Made by a program: the position numbers and the translations under genes
The notes under the pieces: model-generated
The model's input: only the letters and a program-made list of their open reading frames with translations
The model's database searches: none
What the model was told of the DNA's origin: nothing
Assembly: GCA_022822125.1 (NCBI GenBank)
Contig: JAJECF010000225.1
Coordinates: 1 to 55,909 of the forward strand
Source: Alphaproteobacteria bacterium
GTDB lineage: Bacteria; Pseudomonadota; Alphaproteobacteria; Bin95
Length of the DNA: 55,909 bases
Reading direction: 5' to 3'
In this document: in pieces, positions 37,221 through 46,715 of the stretch
Position numbering within the stretch: position 1 is the stretch's first letter
Layout of the letters: the number at the start of each line of letters is the position of its first letter

Positions 37221-38530
37221 GCCTCGATCGCGGCGCCGAGCCCGTTCATCAGCCCGACGAAGCCGGGAAACGAGGTGGCCACAGGCGCAATGTCGTCGAT
37301 CCGCACCGCCTCGCGCGCGCCCATGCCGAGCACCATGAAGGCCATGGCGATGCGGTGATCGAGGCGGCTCGCGATCCGGACGCCGCCCCGGGGCTGGCCG
37401 CCCCGGACCTCCAGTGTGTCGGCGCTCTCCCGCGCCTCGACGCCGCAGGCCGCCAGCCCCGCCGCCATCGCGCCCAGCCGGTCGCTTTCCTTGACGCGCA
37501 ACTCGGCCAGTCCGGACATGCGGGTCGTTCCCTCCGCAAATGCCGCAACGACCGCCAGTATGGGGAATTCGTCGATCATGCTCGGAACGCGCTCCGGCGG
37601 CACATCGACGGCGGAAAGCGGGCTCCAGGCGAGAGTGACATCGCCCACCGGCTCGCCGCCTTCGACGCGCTCATTGGCGACGGCGATTCCGGCTCCCATT
37701 TCGCGGAGCGTCTCCACCAGCCCGATGCGGCCCGGATTGAGGCCGACGCCGGTCACCGTCACATGCGAGCCCGGCCGGATGGCCGCAGCCGCGAGAAGAA
37801 ACGCCGCAGAGGAAATGTCCCCCGGCACCGAAACTGGACGCGCGGCAAGCTCCGGCTCGCCCGTGAGCCGCACGACGCCGCCCTCTTCCTGCCGCACGCA
37901 TGCTCCGAAATGCCGCAGCATGCGCTCGGTATGGTCGCGCGTGGGCGAGGGCTCCACCACCATCGTTTCGCCCGGCGTGTTGAGGCCGGCGAGCAATACC
38001 GCCGACTTCACCTGCGCCGAAGCGACCGGCAGTTCGTATCGAATCGGCACGGGACAATCGGCGCCGACGATGGTGAGCGGCAGCCTGCCATCCGCCCGGC
38101 CGTGGAAGGATGCGCCGAATCGCGACAGGGGCTCGCTTACCCGGCGCATCGGGCGGGAGCGCAGCGAGGCGTCGCCCGTCAGCGTCGCGGCCAGCCTGTG
38201 CGTCGCCAGCAGGCCGAGCAACAGGCGCGCCGCGGTGCCGGAATTACCCATGTCCAGCACGTCTTCCGGCTCGACCAGCCCGCCGACCCCGCGGCCGTGG
38301 ATCCGCCAGCAGCCGGGTCCCGTGCGCTCCGCCTCGACTCCCAGCGCGCGCAGCGCGGCAGCGGTCGCCAGCACGTCCTCGCCTTCGAGCAGCCCGTCAA
38401 TCCTCGTCTCGCCGACCGCGACGCCGGCAAGCATCAGCGCGCGGTGCGAGACCGACTTGTCGCCCGGCGCGCGCACCGTTCCTTCCAGAGCCCCGCAGGG
38501 ATGCGAAACCGCGCCGCCCGTATCCGTCAC
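37217..38530 (-). CDS. aroA: 3-phosphoshikimate 1-carboxyvinyltransferase (EPSP synthase)
   Basis: A 437-residue two-domain enzyme that transfers enolpyruvyl from PEP to shikimate-3-phosphate in aromatic amino acid synthesis. Conserved stretches are [37 protein letters not shown] and R-V-K-E-S-D-R-L. I start it at the GTG at 38530, with GGAGGA 7 bases before it. The open frame extends about 55 codons further, but that part overlaps the divergent TIGR02300 gene region and has no family match. It is the first gene of the aroA-cmk-rpsA block. Confidence 0.95.
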   Translation of the reverse strand: MTDTGGAVSHPCGALEGTVRAPGDKSVSHRALMLAGVAVGETRIDGLLEGEDVLATAAALRALGVEAERTGPGCWRIHGRGVGGLVEPEDVLDMGNSGTAARLLLGLLATHRLAATLTGDASLRSRPMRRVSEPLSRFGASFHGRADGRLPLTIVGADCPVPIRYELPVASAQVKSAVLLAGLNTPGETMVVEPSPTRDHTERMLRHFGACVRQEEGGVVRLTGEPELAARPVSVPGDISSAAFLLAAAAIRPGSHVTVTGVGLNPGRIGLVETLREMGAGIAVANERVEGGEPVGDVTLAWSPLSAVDVPPERVPSMIDEFPILAVVAAFAEGTTRMSGLAELRVKESDRLGAMAAGLAACGVEARESADTLEVRGGQPRGGVRIASRLDHRIAMAFMVLGMGAREAVRIDDIAPVATSFPGFVGLMNGLGAAIEA

Positions 38531-38574
38531 CGATTCATCCTCCGGCCTCTTTGCCCCGCCTTGTCGAATTCGTT

Positions 38575-38642
38575 TTGACACTCCGGCGGCCTTCTGGCAA
38601 ACGCTCGCCGCTTTCGTTTTATCCACTTTGCGGAGACCGCCC
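38575..38642 (+). promoter_or_regulatory. Probable promoter/leader of the TIGR02300 gene
   Basis: A perfect TTGACA (38575-38580) lies in the 112-base divergent gap between aroA and the zinc-ribbon gene. The -10 at the right spacing (around 38598) is weak. GGAG at about 38631-38634 serves as the ribosome binding site for the GTG at 38643. Confidence 0.35.
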
Positions 38643-38963
38643 GTGGCCCGTCCGAATCTCGGCAGCAAGCGTGTCTGTTCCTCATGCGGCGCCAAGTTCT
38701 ACGACCTCGGAAAAGACCCCGCCATTTGCCCGGAATGCGGCGCGGCGCATCCCCAGGCGGGCTTCCTGAAACCCCGCCGCGTCAAGCCGCTCGCTCCGCG
38801 CGCCGCGCCCAAGCAGCCCGCGCCGAAGGATGAGAGCGAGGACGATATCGCGCTCGACGACGAAGACGAGGAGGACGGCGACGTCGAGGACCTCGACGAC
38901 GATGACGGCCTCGGCGATGTCGTCGCCGGCGGCGCCAGGAAGGACGGCGAGGACAACGACTGA
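38643..38963 (+). CDS. TIGR02300-family zinc-ribbon protein with acidic tail
   Basis: A 106-residue protein of a family restricted to Alphaproteobacteria and of unknown function. The N-terminal ribbon has two C-x-x-C pairs ([12 protein letters not shown] and I-C-P-E-C-G). A basic Pro/Ala linker follows, and then an extremely acidic tail of about 40 residues ([16 protein letters not shown]). It starts at GTG with GGAG 8 bases upstream. The divergent position next to aroA and ahead of tRNA-Ala is a conserved alphaproteobacterial arrangement. Confidence 0.88.
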   Translation: MARPNLGSKRVCSSCGAKFYDLGKDPAICPECGAAHPQAGFLKPRRVKPLAPRAAPKQPAPKDESEDDIALDDEDEEDGDVEDLDDDDGLGDVVAGGARKDGEDND

Positions 38964-39060
38964 GGCGCCGGCCGCCCTTGCCGGCGGGCAGCGGCGGCGG
39001 CTATATTGCGGACTTGCAGCGCGCCGGCCCCAGGCTTGCGCGTCGCGGCGGACATACCGG

Positions 39061-39136
<76 letters not shown>

Positions 39137-39149
39137 CTCCGCCCTAAAG

Positions 39150-39173
39150 GCCCGGCCGCGCGCCGGGCTTTTT
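39150..39173 (+). terminator. Rho-independent terminator after tRNA-Ala
   Basis: GCCCGGC (39150-39156) and GCCGGGC (39162-39168) pair perfectly around a 5-base loop and are followed directly by TTTTT (39169-39173), a textbook intrinsic terminator. Confidence 0.9.
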
Positions 39174-39200
39174 CTCGATAGGCCGGCTGCGGGCGCGCGC

Positions 39201-40442
39201 ATGCCTCGCCGGGCCGCGACCGCCGCACCGTTGCGCCTGCTCTCGCGCAAGCGCTTCCGACGCGCCTGGGCGGCGGGGGCGCTGGCGGGCGCGATGCGCT
39301 GGCTGGAAATGCTCGCCGTAGGCTGGTTCGTCATCGAGGAAACCGGCTCGCCGCTCGCAGTCTCGCTGGTGCTGTTTCTCCGCCAGGCGCCGATGTTCCT
39401 GTTCGGGGCCTTCGCCGGCGCGCTTTCGGAACGGGGCGACCGCCGGCTCATCCTGCTCGTCGCGATGGCCGCCATGGCCGTCGTCATGGCCGCGCTCGCA
39501 ACCCTTTCCTTCGCGGGCGAATTGACGGTCTGGCACGCGGCGGCGGGGGTCTTCCTCAGCGGGACCTTCTGGGCGCTCGACTTCCCGGTGCGGCGCACCA
39601 TGCTGGGCGACCTCGCCGGGCCGTCGCGTTTCGGCACCGCGATGGCGCTCGACAGCTCCACCGCCAATTTCACCCGCATGCTGGGACCGCTGGCGGGCGG
39701 CGCGCTGATGGACACCGTCGGCATCGGCGGCGCCTATCTGGCCGGAACCGCCGGCTTCGGATGCGGCGCGCTGCTGCTGCTTTCCACCTCCTACCGCAGG
39801 CCGCAGGCGCCGCCCGCCGGCAGGGGTGTGCTCGCCGACATTCGCGACGCTTTCGCTTACCTGCCGCATGCGCCCGTCGTGCTGGGCACGGTGCTGTTGA
39901 CCGTGGTGATGAATGTCTTCGGCTTCCCCTATCTCAACATGATCCCGGTCATCGGCAAGGGAGACCTCGGGCTCAATGCGCTCTCGACCGGCTCGCTGAT
40001 GTCCGCCGAGGCGGCGACGGCCTTCGTCACGGCGCTCGTCATTGCGGCGCTCGTGCGCCCGCGGCATTTCCTGCGCCTCTATGTCATGGCGGGCTCCGCA
40101 TTTCTCGCCTGCGTCGTCGGCTTCTCCTTCGCGCCCGGCTACCCGGAGGCAATGGCCGTGCTGCTGGCGAGCGGCATCGGTTTCGCCGGGTTCGCGGCCA
40201 TGCAGGGCGCGCTGATCCTGCACGGCGCCGCGCCGGCCTTGCGCGCACGCGTGATGGGCATGATGACGGTCGCGATCGGCGCGGGCGGGCCGGTCGGCAC
40301 GCTGCATGTAGGCTTCATGGCGGAACATATCGGCGCGCAGGCCGCCGTCGGCGTCATGGCGGCGGAAGGGCTCGCCTGCATGGCGCTGGCGATGCTCGCC
40401 ATCCCCTCGCTCCGTCCCTGGCGCGCGCCTCCCTCCGCATAG
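39201..40442 (+). CDS. MFS transporter (EntS/MFS_3-like)
   Basis: A 413-residue, about 12-helix carrier with a basic N-terminus and the early segment A-G-A-M-R-W-L-E-M-L-A-V-G-W-F-V. The loop 2-3 motif is G-A-L-S-E-R-G-D-R-R. This pattern (L-F-L-R-Q-A-P-M-F-L-F-G-A-F; D-S-S-T-A-N-F-T-R-M-L-G-P) matches the EntS-like exporter group. The ATG at 39201 follows the terminator of the tRNA. The longer open frame upstream covers the tRNA itself and is a shadow. The substrate is unknown. Confidence 0.85.
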   Translation: MPRRAATAAPLRLLSRKRFRRAWAAGALAGAMRWLEMLAVGWFVIEETGSPLAVSLVLFLRQAPMFLFGAFAGALSERGDRRLILLVAMAAMAVVMAALATLSFAGELTVWHAAAGVFLSGTFWALDFPVRRTMLGDLAGPSRFGTAMALDSSTANFTRMLGPLAGGALMDTVGIGGAYLAGTAGFGCGALLLLSTSYRRPQAPPAGRGVLADIRDAFAYLPHAPVVLGTVLLTVVMNVFGFPYLNMIPVIGKGDLGLNALSTGSLMSAEAATAFVTALVIAALVRPRHFLRLYVMAGSAFLACVVGFSFAPGYPEAMAVLLASGIGFAGFAAMQGALILHGAAPALRARVMGMMTVAIGAGGPVGTLHVGFMAEHIGAQAAVGVMAAEGLACMALAMLAIPSLRPWRAPPSA

Positions 40443-40525
40443 GCGGGGGGGGGCAGGCCTGCGCCTTTCCTTATCGGGAGCGCAAGCCCATTATGGGCCG
40501 GCCGCCAGCAAGGACCCGCCCCTCC

Positions 40526-41683
40526 ATGCCCACCCCGCTTCGCTTCGGAATCTTCCTCGCCCCCTTCCATGCGCTGAACGAGAACCCGACCGCCTGCCTC
40601 GACCGGGACATGGAGCTGATCGAGCATCTCGACCGGCTCGGTTACCACGAGGCCTGGGTCGGCGAGCACCATTCGGGCGGTTTCGAGATCATCGCCTGCC
40701 CGGAGATGTTCATAGCCGCGGCGGCCGAACGCACCCGGCATATCCGGCTCGGCACGGGCGTCGTCTCGCTGCCCTACCACAACCCCTTCGCGCTCGCCGA
40801 CCGGATGGTGCAGCTCGACCATATGACGAAGGGGCGCGCCATGTTCGGCGTGGGGCCGGGGGCGCTTGCGGGCGACGCCTTCCGCATGGGCATCGACCCG
40901 CGCGACCAGCGCCGCATGATGAACGAGGCCATAGACGCGCTGATAGCGCTGCTCCGCGGCGAGCGGGTCTCGATGAAAACCGACTGGTTCGAGCTGCGCG
41001 AGGCGCAGCTCCAGATGCCGAACTTCACCTGGCCGCACATGGAGATGGCGGTGGCCTGCGCGCGCTCGCCGGCGGGCGGGCTGGCGGCGGGTCGGCACGG
41101 GCTCGGCATGCTGTCCATCGGCGGCACCTCGCCCGAGGCGCTGGAGGCGCACGCGAACAACTGGAAGCTCTGCGAGCGGGCGGCGGCCGAGAACGACAGG
41201 GCGGTGGACCGCGCGAATTGGCGCATTGTCGCGCTCGCGCATATCGCCGAGACGCGCGAACAGGCCTACCGGAATGTCGAATTCGGCCTCGAACTCTGGG
41301 CCAAATATTTCCGCGAGATCGCGACCTTCCCCATCGTGCCGCCGGAGATCGACGATCCCGTCTCCTATCTGACCGAAAACCGCATGGCGGTCATCGGCAC
41401 GCCCGACGACATGATCGAGCATATCGAGCTTCTGCAAGAAGGTTCGGGCGGCTTCGGCGCCTTCCTGGAACTGGCGCATAACTGGGCGGACTTCCCCGCG
41501 ACGAAACGCCATTTCGAGCTGGTGCAGCGCTATGTGATGCCGCATTTCCAAGGCTCCAACGCACTCCGGCGCGAGTCCTACGACTACAGCCACGAGAACC
41601 GGGATCTGTTCGTCGGCACCGCCGCCGAGGCCATCGCCGCCGAAATCGCCAGGGAGGAAGCCCGCAAGGCCGCAGCGGAGTGA
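40526..41683 (+). CDS. Luciferase-like (LLM) flavin-dependent monooxygenase
   Basis: A 385-residue TIM-barrel flavin monooxygenase of the bacterial luciferase superfamily, which uses FMNH2 from a separate reductase. It shows the usual start L-R-F-G-I-F-L-A-P-F-H, G-Y-H-E-A-W-V-G-E-H-H-S-G, I-R-L-G-T-G-V-V-S-L-P-Y-H and M-F-G-V-G-P-G-A-L. The ATG at 40526 is preferred over the one at 40493 because the family begins right at M-P-T-P-L-R-F-G. It is followed after 25 bases by a gentisate-dioxygenase-like gene, so an aromatic or cyclic substrate is possible. Confidence 0.9.
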   Translation: MPTPLRFGIFLAPFHALNENPTACLDRDMELIEHLDRLGYHEAWVGEHHSGGFEIIACPEMFIAAAAERTRHIRLGTGVVSLPYHNPFALADRMVQLDHMTKGRAMFGVGPGALAGDAFRMGIDPRDQRRMMNEAIDALIALLRGERVSMKTDWFELREAQLQMPNFTWPHMEMAVACARSPAGGLAAGRHGLGMLSIGGTSPEALEAHANNWKLCERAAAENDRAVDRANWRIVALAHIAETREQAYRNVEFGLELWAKYFREIATFPIVPPEIDDPVSYLTENRMAVIGTPDDMIEHIELLQEGSGGFGAFLELAHNWADFPATKRHFELVQRYVMPHFQGSNALRRESYDYSHENRDLFVGTAAEAIAAEIAREEARKAAAE

Positions 41684-41708
41684 GGCAGCGGGCCGGGAGG
41701 CGCTGCAT

Positions 41709-42830
41709 ATGGCCGGGAAACGCGAGAACCACAGGGAGGATATTCCCGGCAGGGCGAATGTCGCGGATACGCCGGAACTGCTGGCCTATTACGACGAACT
41801 CGACCGGCTGGACGCCGGCGCCCTGTGGACGGTGGCCAACAGGATCGAGCCGTGGGAGCCCGTCTCGCAATCCGTCCCGGTCGTCTGGCGTTACCACGAG
41901 TTGCGCAGACATGTACTGCGGTCGCTCGACCTGGTAACGCCCGAAGAGGCGGGCCGCCGCGTCGTCTATCTCAATAACCCGGGCCGCCGGGACGCGGCGG
42001 CGGCGGTCGGCTGGATCTATGCCGGCCTGCAGGCGATGAAGCCGGGCGAGGCCGCGAGCGCGCACCGCCATTCGGCGTCCGCAATCCGCTTCATCATGGA
42101 AGGCGAAGGCGCCTACACGGTCGTGGACGGGCACAAGATGACGCTCGACGCCAACGACTTCGTGCTGACCCCGAACGGGACCTGGCACGAGCACGGGGTC
42201 GAGGCGGCGGGCAGCACCTGCATCTGGCAGGACGGGCTGGACATCCCCTTCGTCAACGCCATGGAGGCGAATTTCTACGAGGTGCATCCCGATCTGGCGC
42301 AGGCCGTGACATATGAGGTGGACGATGTCTCGAAAACCTGGGGCCATGCCGGGCTGACTCCGGGCGGCGGCGCCTGGACGAAGGGCTATTCGCCCCTGTT
42401 CAAATATGAGTGGCGGCGAACCTATGAGGCGCTTTGCAACTACGCCGGCTGTACCGACGGCTCGCCCCATGACGGCGTGCTGATGGAATATGTGAACCCC
42501 GTCACCAACGGCCCCGTGATGCAGACCATGGGCGCCAGCATGCAATTGCTGCGTCCGGGCGAGCGCACAAAGGCGCACCGCCATACCGGCAGCTTCCTCT
42601 ACCATGTCGCCAGGGGAAGCGGCCATTCGGTCATCGCCGGCAAGCGCTACGACTGGTCCGAGCGCGACATCTTCTGCGTGCCGTCCTGGGCCTGGCACGA
42701 ACATGCCAACGCCTCGGAAACGGAGGACGCCTGCCTGTTCTGCCTCTCGGACCTGCCGGTCATGCGCGCCCTCGGCCTCTATCGCGAGCAGGCCTTCGGC
42801 GACAATGGCGGCCGGCAGCCGCTTGTTTGA
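41709..42830 (+). CDS. Bicupin dioxygenase, gentisate 1,2-dioxygenase-like
   Basis: A 373-residue protein with two cupin domains of the gentisate/1-hydroxy-2-naphthoate dioxygenase family, which open aromatic rings with Fe(II) and O2. The N-terminal cupin has A-H-R-H-S-A-S-A-I-R-F and W-H-E-H-G, the usual iron His set. The C-terminal cupin keeps a similar pair (K-A-H-R-H-T-G-S; W-H-E-H-A), so it may also bind metal. GGGAGG is 8 bases before the ATG. The LLM monooxygenase directly upstream could prepare the substrate. A salicylate-type flavin monooxygenase lies 4 kb further on. Confidence 0.86.
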   Translation: MAGKRENHREDIPGRANVADTPELLAYYDELDRLDAGALWTVANRIEPWEPVSQSVPVVWRYHELRRHVLRSLDLVTPEEAGRRVVYLNNPGRRDAAAAVGWIYAGLQAMKPGEAASAHRHSASAIRFIMEGEGAYTVVDGHKMTLDANDFVLTPNGTWHEHGVEAAGSTCIWQDGLDIPFVNAMEANFYEVHPDLAQAVTYEVDDVSKTWGHAGLTPGGGAWTKGYSPLFKYEWRRTYEALCNYAGCTDGSPHDGVLMEYVNPVTNGPVMQTMGASMQLLRPGERTKAHRHTGSFLYHVARGSGHSVIAGKRYDWSERDIFCVPSWAWHEHANASETEDACLFCLSDLPVMRALGLYREQAFGDNGGRQPLV

Positions 42831-42931
42831 GAAAATTGGCATGACATCGGCTGCCGAAACCGCCCGATCCTCTGCCCTTACCCTGCTCCGGACCGCGCTG
42901 AACGATCCGGCGGCGTCTGCGATCCTCCTTT
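42831..42931. other. Non-coding spacer before repeat B
   Basis: After the dioxygenase stop there is no gene with a ribosome binding site or family resemblance. An open frame here is a shadow extending out of the dioxygenase. No terminator hairpin with a T-run is seen. Confidence 0.5.
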
Positions 42932-43197
42932 CCTCATCCTGAGTAGCCGCGAAGCGGCGTATCGAAGGGCGGCGCCGGCGCAGCCGACGCTTCACAAGGC
43001 CCCGGATACCCGGAACAAGTCCGGGCACAGTCCGGGGCGACGCAACTTTATCCGTCATCCCGGCCGGAGCGCAGCGGAGAGCCGGGACCTCGATGCCATA
43101 GAGCGCCGGCCGCACATCGGCCCTTCGATACGCACCCGCAAGCGGGCGCTACTCAGGATGAGGGAGGAGGCCCGCCGGCGCGGGCGCTACTCAGAGG
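42932..43197. repeat. Nested palindromic dispersed repeat, copy B, with a second palindrome inside and a truncated arm
   Basis: The outer arms CCTCATCCTGAGTAGC (42932-42947) and reverse complement (43148-43163) and inner arms GCGTATCGAAGGG (42957-42969) and complement (43121-43133) match copies A and C. The loop between the inner arms is about 150 bases instead of about 20. It contains a different palindrome (ATCCCGGC...GCCGGGAC, about 43057-43087) and a Gly/Cys-like CCGGG-rich pair near 43000-43040. A degenerate third arm GGGCGCTACTCAGAGG follows at about 43182-43197. No gene is visible up to 43262. Confidence 0.82.
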
Positions 43198-43262
43198 GCA
43201 GAGGGGCAGCGTCGAATCCGTCATGGGTTCCGGTCAACAACCACGGGTATGAGACCCGTCAC

Positions 43263-43991
43263 CTACCGCAGCAGTCCATATAGCCCGACGCAGAACAGAA
43301 TGCCGAGGGCGACGCGGCGGTAGAGCGCCTCGCTGGACCGGCGGAAGAGCCGGGAGCCGGCCCAGGCTCCGGCCATGAACACGGGCAGCAATATCGCCGC
43401 CGTTAGGAGCGCATCGACATCGATCAGGCCGGTCGCCGCCATCAGCGCGATCAGCGCAACGAGCGTGACTGCGAAATAGCCGGTGAAATTCGCCCGGTTG
43501 GTCGCCGCCGCATCCCGGCCGGAGAGCAGATAGGCCATGACGGGCGGGTTGCCGAGGCTCGTGGAGGCCATCAAGACGCCCGACACCGCCCCGACGCCGA
43601 GCGTCGCCCAGAGCTTCTTTCCGCCCTCATAGCGCCACCCGGTCATCAGGACGACCGAGAACGCCACCACCACCAGGGCGATCCCCCGCGCGATGAGGTC
43701 GGGATCGAGAGAGACGAGGAGCCAGCTTCCGACGGGCATGAGGAGAGCCGCCGCAACCCCCATGGGAGCGATCAGCTTCCAGTCGATCTCGCGGCGCACG
43801 CCGGGGAGAAGCTGGCCGGTGACGACGATTTCCATGAGGACGATAATGGCGACGGTCTGGACCGGGCCGAACAGGATGGCGAAGACCGGCGCCATCAGCA
43901 TGCCGGACCCTACGCCCGCAAAGCCCCGCATCAGCCCGGCCGCAGCCGCCACGCCAAGGGCGGCGAACAGTTCAGCAGACAGAAGCTCCAT
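43263..43991 (-). CDS. TauE/SafE-family sulfite/organosulfonate exporter-like permease
   Basis: A 242-residue integral membrane protein with about 8 hydrophobic helices and internal twofold similarity, as in the TauE/SafE family. These proteins move sulfite, sulfoacetate or related anions. The repeated motifs G-F-A-G-V-G-S-G and T-S-L-G-N-P-P are typical. It follows nrdB on the same strand after 18 bases. Export of sulfite would suit an organism with sulfatase and TauD-type enzymes, but those genes are 30 kb away. Confidence 0.86.
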   Translation of the reverse strand: MELLSAELFAALGVAAAAGLMRGFAGVGSGMLMAPVFAILFGPVQTVAIIVLMEIVVTGQLLPGVRREIDWKLIAPMGVAAALLMPVGSWLLVSLDPDLIARGIALVVVAFSVVLMTGWRYEGGKKLWATLGVGAVSGVLMASTSLGNPPVMAYLLSGRDAAATNRANFTGYFAVTLVALIALMAATGLIDVDALLTAAILLPVFMAGAWAGSRLFRRSSEALYRRVALGILFCVGLYGLLR

Positions 43992-44009
43992 GACCCGGCG
44001 GCTCGCCGC

Positions 44010-44969
44010 TCAGGCGAACGCCTCCTCCCAGCTGCCGCGCGTTGCGGCCTTGGCGTATTCCGTGGCGCGGTTCTCGAAGAAATTGGCGTGCTCGACGCCG
44101 TTCAGCATCTCGTCCATCCAGGGGAGTGGATTGGCCGCAATGCCGAATGCCGGCTCCAGGCCCAGCTGCTCCAGCCGCCGGTCAGCGATGAAGCGGATAT
44201 AAGCCTTGACCTCCTCCGCCTCCAGGCCCTCCACGCCGCCCATCTCGAAGGCGAGGTCGATGAACGCATCCTCATGCCCGATCACCGTCCGGCAGGCATC
44301 CATAAGGTCCCGGCGGAGCGCATCGGTCCACACCTCGGGATATTCGGTAACGAAGGTGCGGAAGAGGCGGATGGCGTTTTCCGTATGCAGGGTCTCGTCG
44401 CGCGCCGACCAGGCGATGATCTGCCCCATCCCCTTCATTTTGCCGAAACGCGGGAAGTTGAGCAGGATGGCGAAGCTGGCGAAAAGCTGGACACCCTCGG
44501 TGAAGGCGCCGAACACGGCCAGCGTGCGGGCGATGTCCTCCTTCGAGTCCGATCCGAACTGCTTCATATAGTCGTATTTGTCGCGCATCGCCTGGTAGCG
44601 CAGGAACGCCGAATACTCGATCTCCGGCATGCCGACCGTGTCCAGCAAATGGCTGTATGCGGCGATATGCACCGTCTCGATATTGGAGAAGGCCGCCAGC
44701 ATCATCTGCACCTCGGTCGGCTCGAAGACGCGGGCGTAATGCTTCATGTAGCAGTTGTTCACCTCGACATCCGCCTGGGTGAAGAAGCGGAAAATCTGGC
44801 TGAGCAGATTCCGTTCGCCCGGCGTGAGGCTCCGCCGCCAGTCGGTGACATCGTCGGAGAGCGGCACTTCTTCCGGCAGCCAGTGGATGCGCTGCTGCGT
44901 CAGCCAGGCGTCATAGGCCCAAGGATAGCGGAAGGGCTTGTAGGTCGGGCTGGGGTCAAGGAGCGGCAT
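44010..44969 (-). CDS. nrdB: Ribonucleotide reductase class I, small (radical) subunit
   Basis: A 319-residue ferritin-like diiron protein that generates the radical for deoxyribonucleotide synthesis. All ligands are visible: D67, E98, H101, E158, E192 and H195. The radical tyrosine is Y105 in E-T-V-H-I-A-A-Y. The C-terminal G-S-W-E-E-A-F-A tail would bind the large subunit. I start it at the ATG at 44969, with GGAG 8 bases upstream; an in-frame start 23 codons earlier has no such site. The nrdA partner is not in this window. No NrdR box is obvious in the 94-base gap to mcd. Confidence 0.94.
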   Translation of the reverse strand: MPLLDPSPTYKPFRYPWAYDAWLTQQRIHWLPEEVPLSDDVTDWRRSLTPGERNLLSQIFRFFTQADVEVNNCYMKHYARVFEPTEVQMMLAAFSNIETVHIAAYSHLLDTVGMPEIEYSAFLRYQAMRDKYDYMKQFGSDSKEDIARTLAVFGAFTEGVQLFASFAILLNFPRFGKMKGMGQIIAWSARDETLHTENAIRLFRTFVTEYPEVWTDALRRDLMDACRTVIGHEDAFIDLAFEMGGVEGLEAEEVKAYIRFIADRRLEQLGLEPAFGIAANPLPWMDEMLNGVEHANFFENRATEYAKAATRGSWEEAFA

Positions 44970-45063
44970 GGAGGCAGGCTCCGGTTCTATGGGTCGCCAG
45001 TGTATAGCCGTAGCGGCCGTCTTGCTATAACGCAGCACTCGAAAAAGGCGTCCGCCCTACCCC

Positions 45064-46695
45064 ATGACCCTCCCGATTTATCTTCTTGAAGAGGCGCTCG
45101 GCGCGGCCGAGGCGTGGCTGGAAGACGCGCGCGGCGGCGTGGTGGCGCGCGTTCAGTCCGGCGGCCGGACCGATCCCGTCCTGCTGGAGCGCGAGCAATT
45201 CGCCGCTCACGGATTCGCATGGACCGCAACCTATGTGGCGGGCCTGCGCGAAATGCTGGGCTGGGCGCGGCGGCTCGAAGCCTCCGACGCGCTCACCGAC
45301 CTCGACCGGCTCGTCCTGCAGGCGGCCTTCGGCGAATATCTGGCGCAGCTTTCCGGCGGCATCCCCCTCTCCCAGGGAGAAGTCGTGCGGCCGGCCGATC
45401 TCGGCCTGGACGGCGCGACCCTTCGCAATTCCGCCGCCGGGCGCGTTGCGTCTGAGGGCAACAGTAATGCCGTGCGCATGGAGATCGCCGCGCTCCTCGC
45501 CGAGGGCCAGAGACCGTCCGACGGGTTGCAAGACGAGTCGCTGACGCTGGTGCGCGGCCAGTTCCGCCGATTCGCGGACGAGCGAATCACCGGCCCGGCG
45601 CATGGCTGGCACAGCCGCGACGAGCTCATCCCGATGCCGGTCGTCGAGGAGATGGCGGCCATGGGCGTGTTCGGACTCACCGTGCCGGAGGAATGGGGCG
45701 GGCTCGGCATGGGCAAGGTGGCCATGTGCGTGGTCACGGAGGAGCTGTCGCGCGGCTATATCGGCGTGGGTTCGCTCGGCACGCGCTCGGAGATTGCCGC
45801 CGAACTGATCCGGCTCGGCGGCACCGAAGAGCAGAAGGACCGCTGGCTCGCGGACATTGCGAGCGGCGCGGTACTGCCGACCGCCGTGTTTACCGAACCC
45901 GATGTCGGCTCGGACCTCGGCGGCGTGAAAACGCGCGCGATCCGCGATGGCGGAACCTACCGGATCAGCGGGGCCAAGACCTGGATCACCCATGCGGCGC
46001 GCGCCGACCTGATGACCCTGCTCGCCCGCACCGATCCCGACACGCCCGGCTATCGCGGCCTTTCCATGTTCCTGGCCCCGAAGACGCGCGGCGATGACAG
46101 CAACCCCTTCCCCGACCCCGGCATCGACGGCGGCGAAATTCCCGTGCTCGGCTATCGCGGCATGAAGGAATACGAGATCGGCTTCGACGGCTTCGAAGTG
46201 GACGCCGGGGACCTTCTGGGGCGCGAGGAGGGCCAGGGTTTCAAGCAGTTGATGGCGACGTTCGAAAGCGCCCGCATACAGACGGCGGCGCGTTCGGTGG
46301 GCGTGGCGGAGCGCGCGATGGAACTCGCACTCGACTATGCCGTCGGCCGCAAGCAATTCGGCAAGGCGATCCTCGGCTTCCCGCGCGTCGCCGGCAAGAT
46401 CGCCTGGATGGCGGTCGAGACGCAGATCGCGCGCCAGCTTGCCTATTTCGCCGCCCGCGAGAAGGACGGAGGGCGGCGCTGCGACATCGAGGCCGGCATG
46501 GCCAAGCTGCTCGCCGCGCGCGCCGCCTGGGCCAATGCCGACAATGCCGTCCAGGTGCATGGCGGTAATGGCTATTCCCAGGAATACGAGGTCGGGCGCA
46601 TCCTCTGCGACGCCCGCATTCTCAACATTTTCGAGGGCGCGGCGGAGATACAGGCGCATGTCATCGCGCGCGGCCTTCTGGAACGCCGGAACTGA
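45064..46695 (+). CDS. mcd: (2S)-methylsuccinyl-CoA dehydrogenase
   Basis: A 543-residue acyl-CoA dehydrogenase with the long N-terminal helical extension (about 150 residues) that marks Mcd of the ethylmalonyl-CoA pathway. Mcd oxidizes methylsuccinyl-CoA to mesaconyl-CoA during acetate or C1/C2 growth. The extension has F-A-A-H-G-F-A-W-T-A-T-Y-V-A-G-L-R, and L-A-Q-L-S-G-G-I-P-L-S-Q-G-E-V. The core has T-E-P-D-V-G-S-D-L-G, Y-R-I-S-G-A-K-T-W-I-T-H and V-H-G-G-N-G-Y-S-Q-E-Y. It diverges from nrdB. The pathway's other genes (ccr, ecm) are not in the window, so the call rests on this protein's sequence. A different long acyl-CoA dehydrogenase is the alternative. Confidence 0.85.
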   Translation: MTLPIYLLEEALGAAEAWLEDARGGVVARVQSGGRTDPVLLEREQFAAHGFAWTATYVAGLREMLGWARRLEASDALTDLDRLVLQAAFGEYLAQLSGGIPLSQGEVVRPADLGLDGATLRNSAAGRVASEGNSNAVRMEIAALLAEGQRPSDGLQDESLTLVRGQFRRFADERITGPAHGWHSRDELIPMPVVEEMAAMGVFGLTVPEEWGGLGMGKVAMCVVTEELSRGYIGVGSLGTRSEIAAELIRLGGTEEQKDRWLADIASGAVLPTAVFTEPDVGSDLGGVKTRAIRDGGTYRISGAKTWITHAARADLMTLLARTDPDTPGYRGLSMFLAPKTRGDDSNPFPDPGIDGGEIPVLGYRGMKEYEIGFDGFEVDAGDLLGREEGQGFKQLMATFESARIQTAARSVGVAERAMELALDYAVGRKQFGKAILGFPRVAGKIAWMAVETQIARQLAYFAAREKDGGRRCDIEAGMAKLLAARAAWANADNAVQVHGGNGYSQEYEVGRILCDARILNIFEGAAEIQAHVIARGLLERRN

Positions 46696-46715
46696 ATTTC
46701 CCGGAGAGCAGCGGC

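Noticed and set aside
42604..42942. Open frame extending past the gentisate-dioxygenase-like gene
   Set aside because: It is an out-of-frame shadow of that gene's end, and no start signal is seen.
44970..45063. NrdR boxes between nrdB and mcd
   Set aside because: The gap has TATAG/TATAAC words, but no pair matching the 16-bp NrdR consensus, so no site was called.
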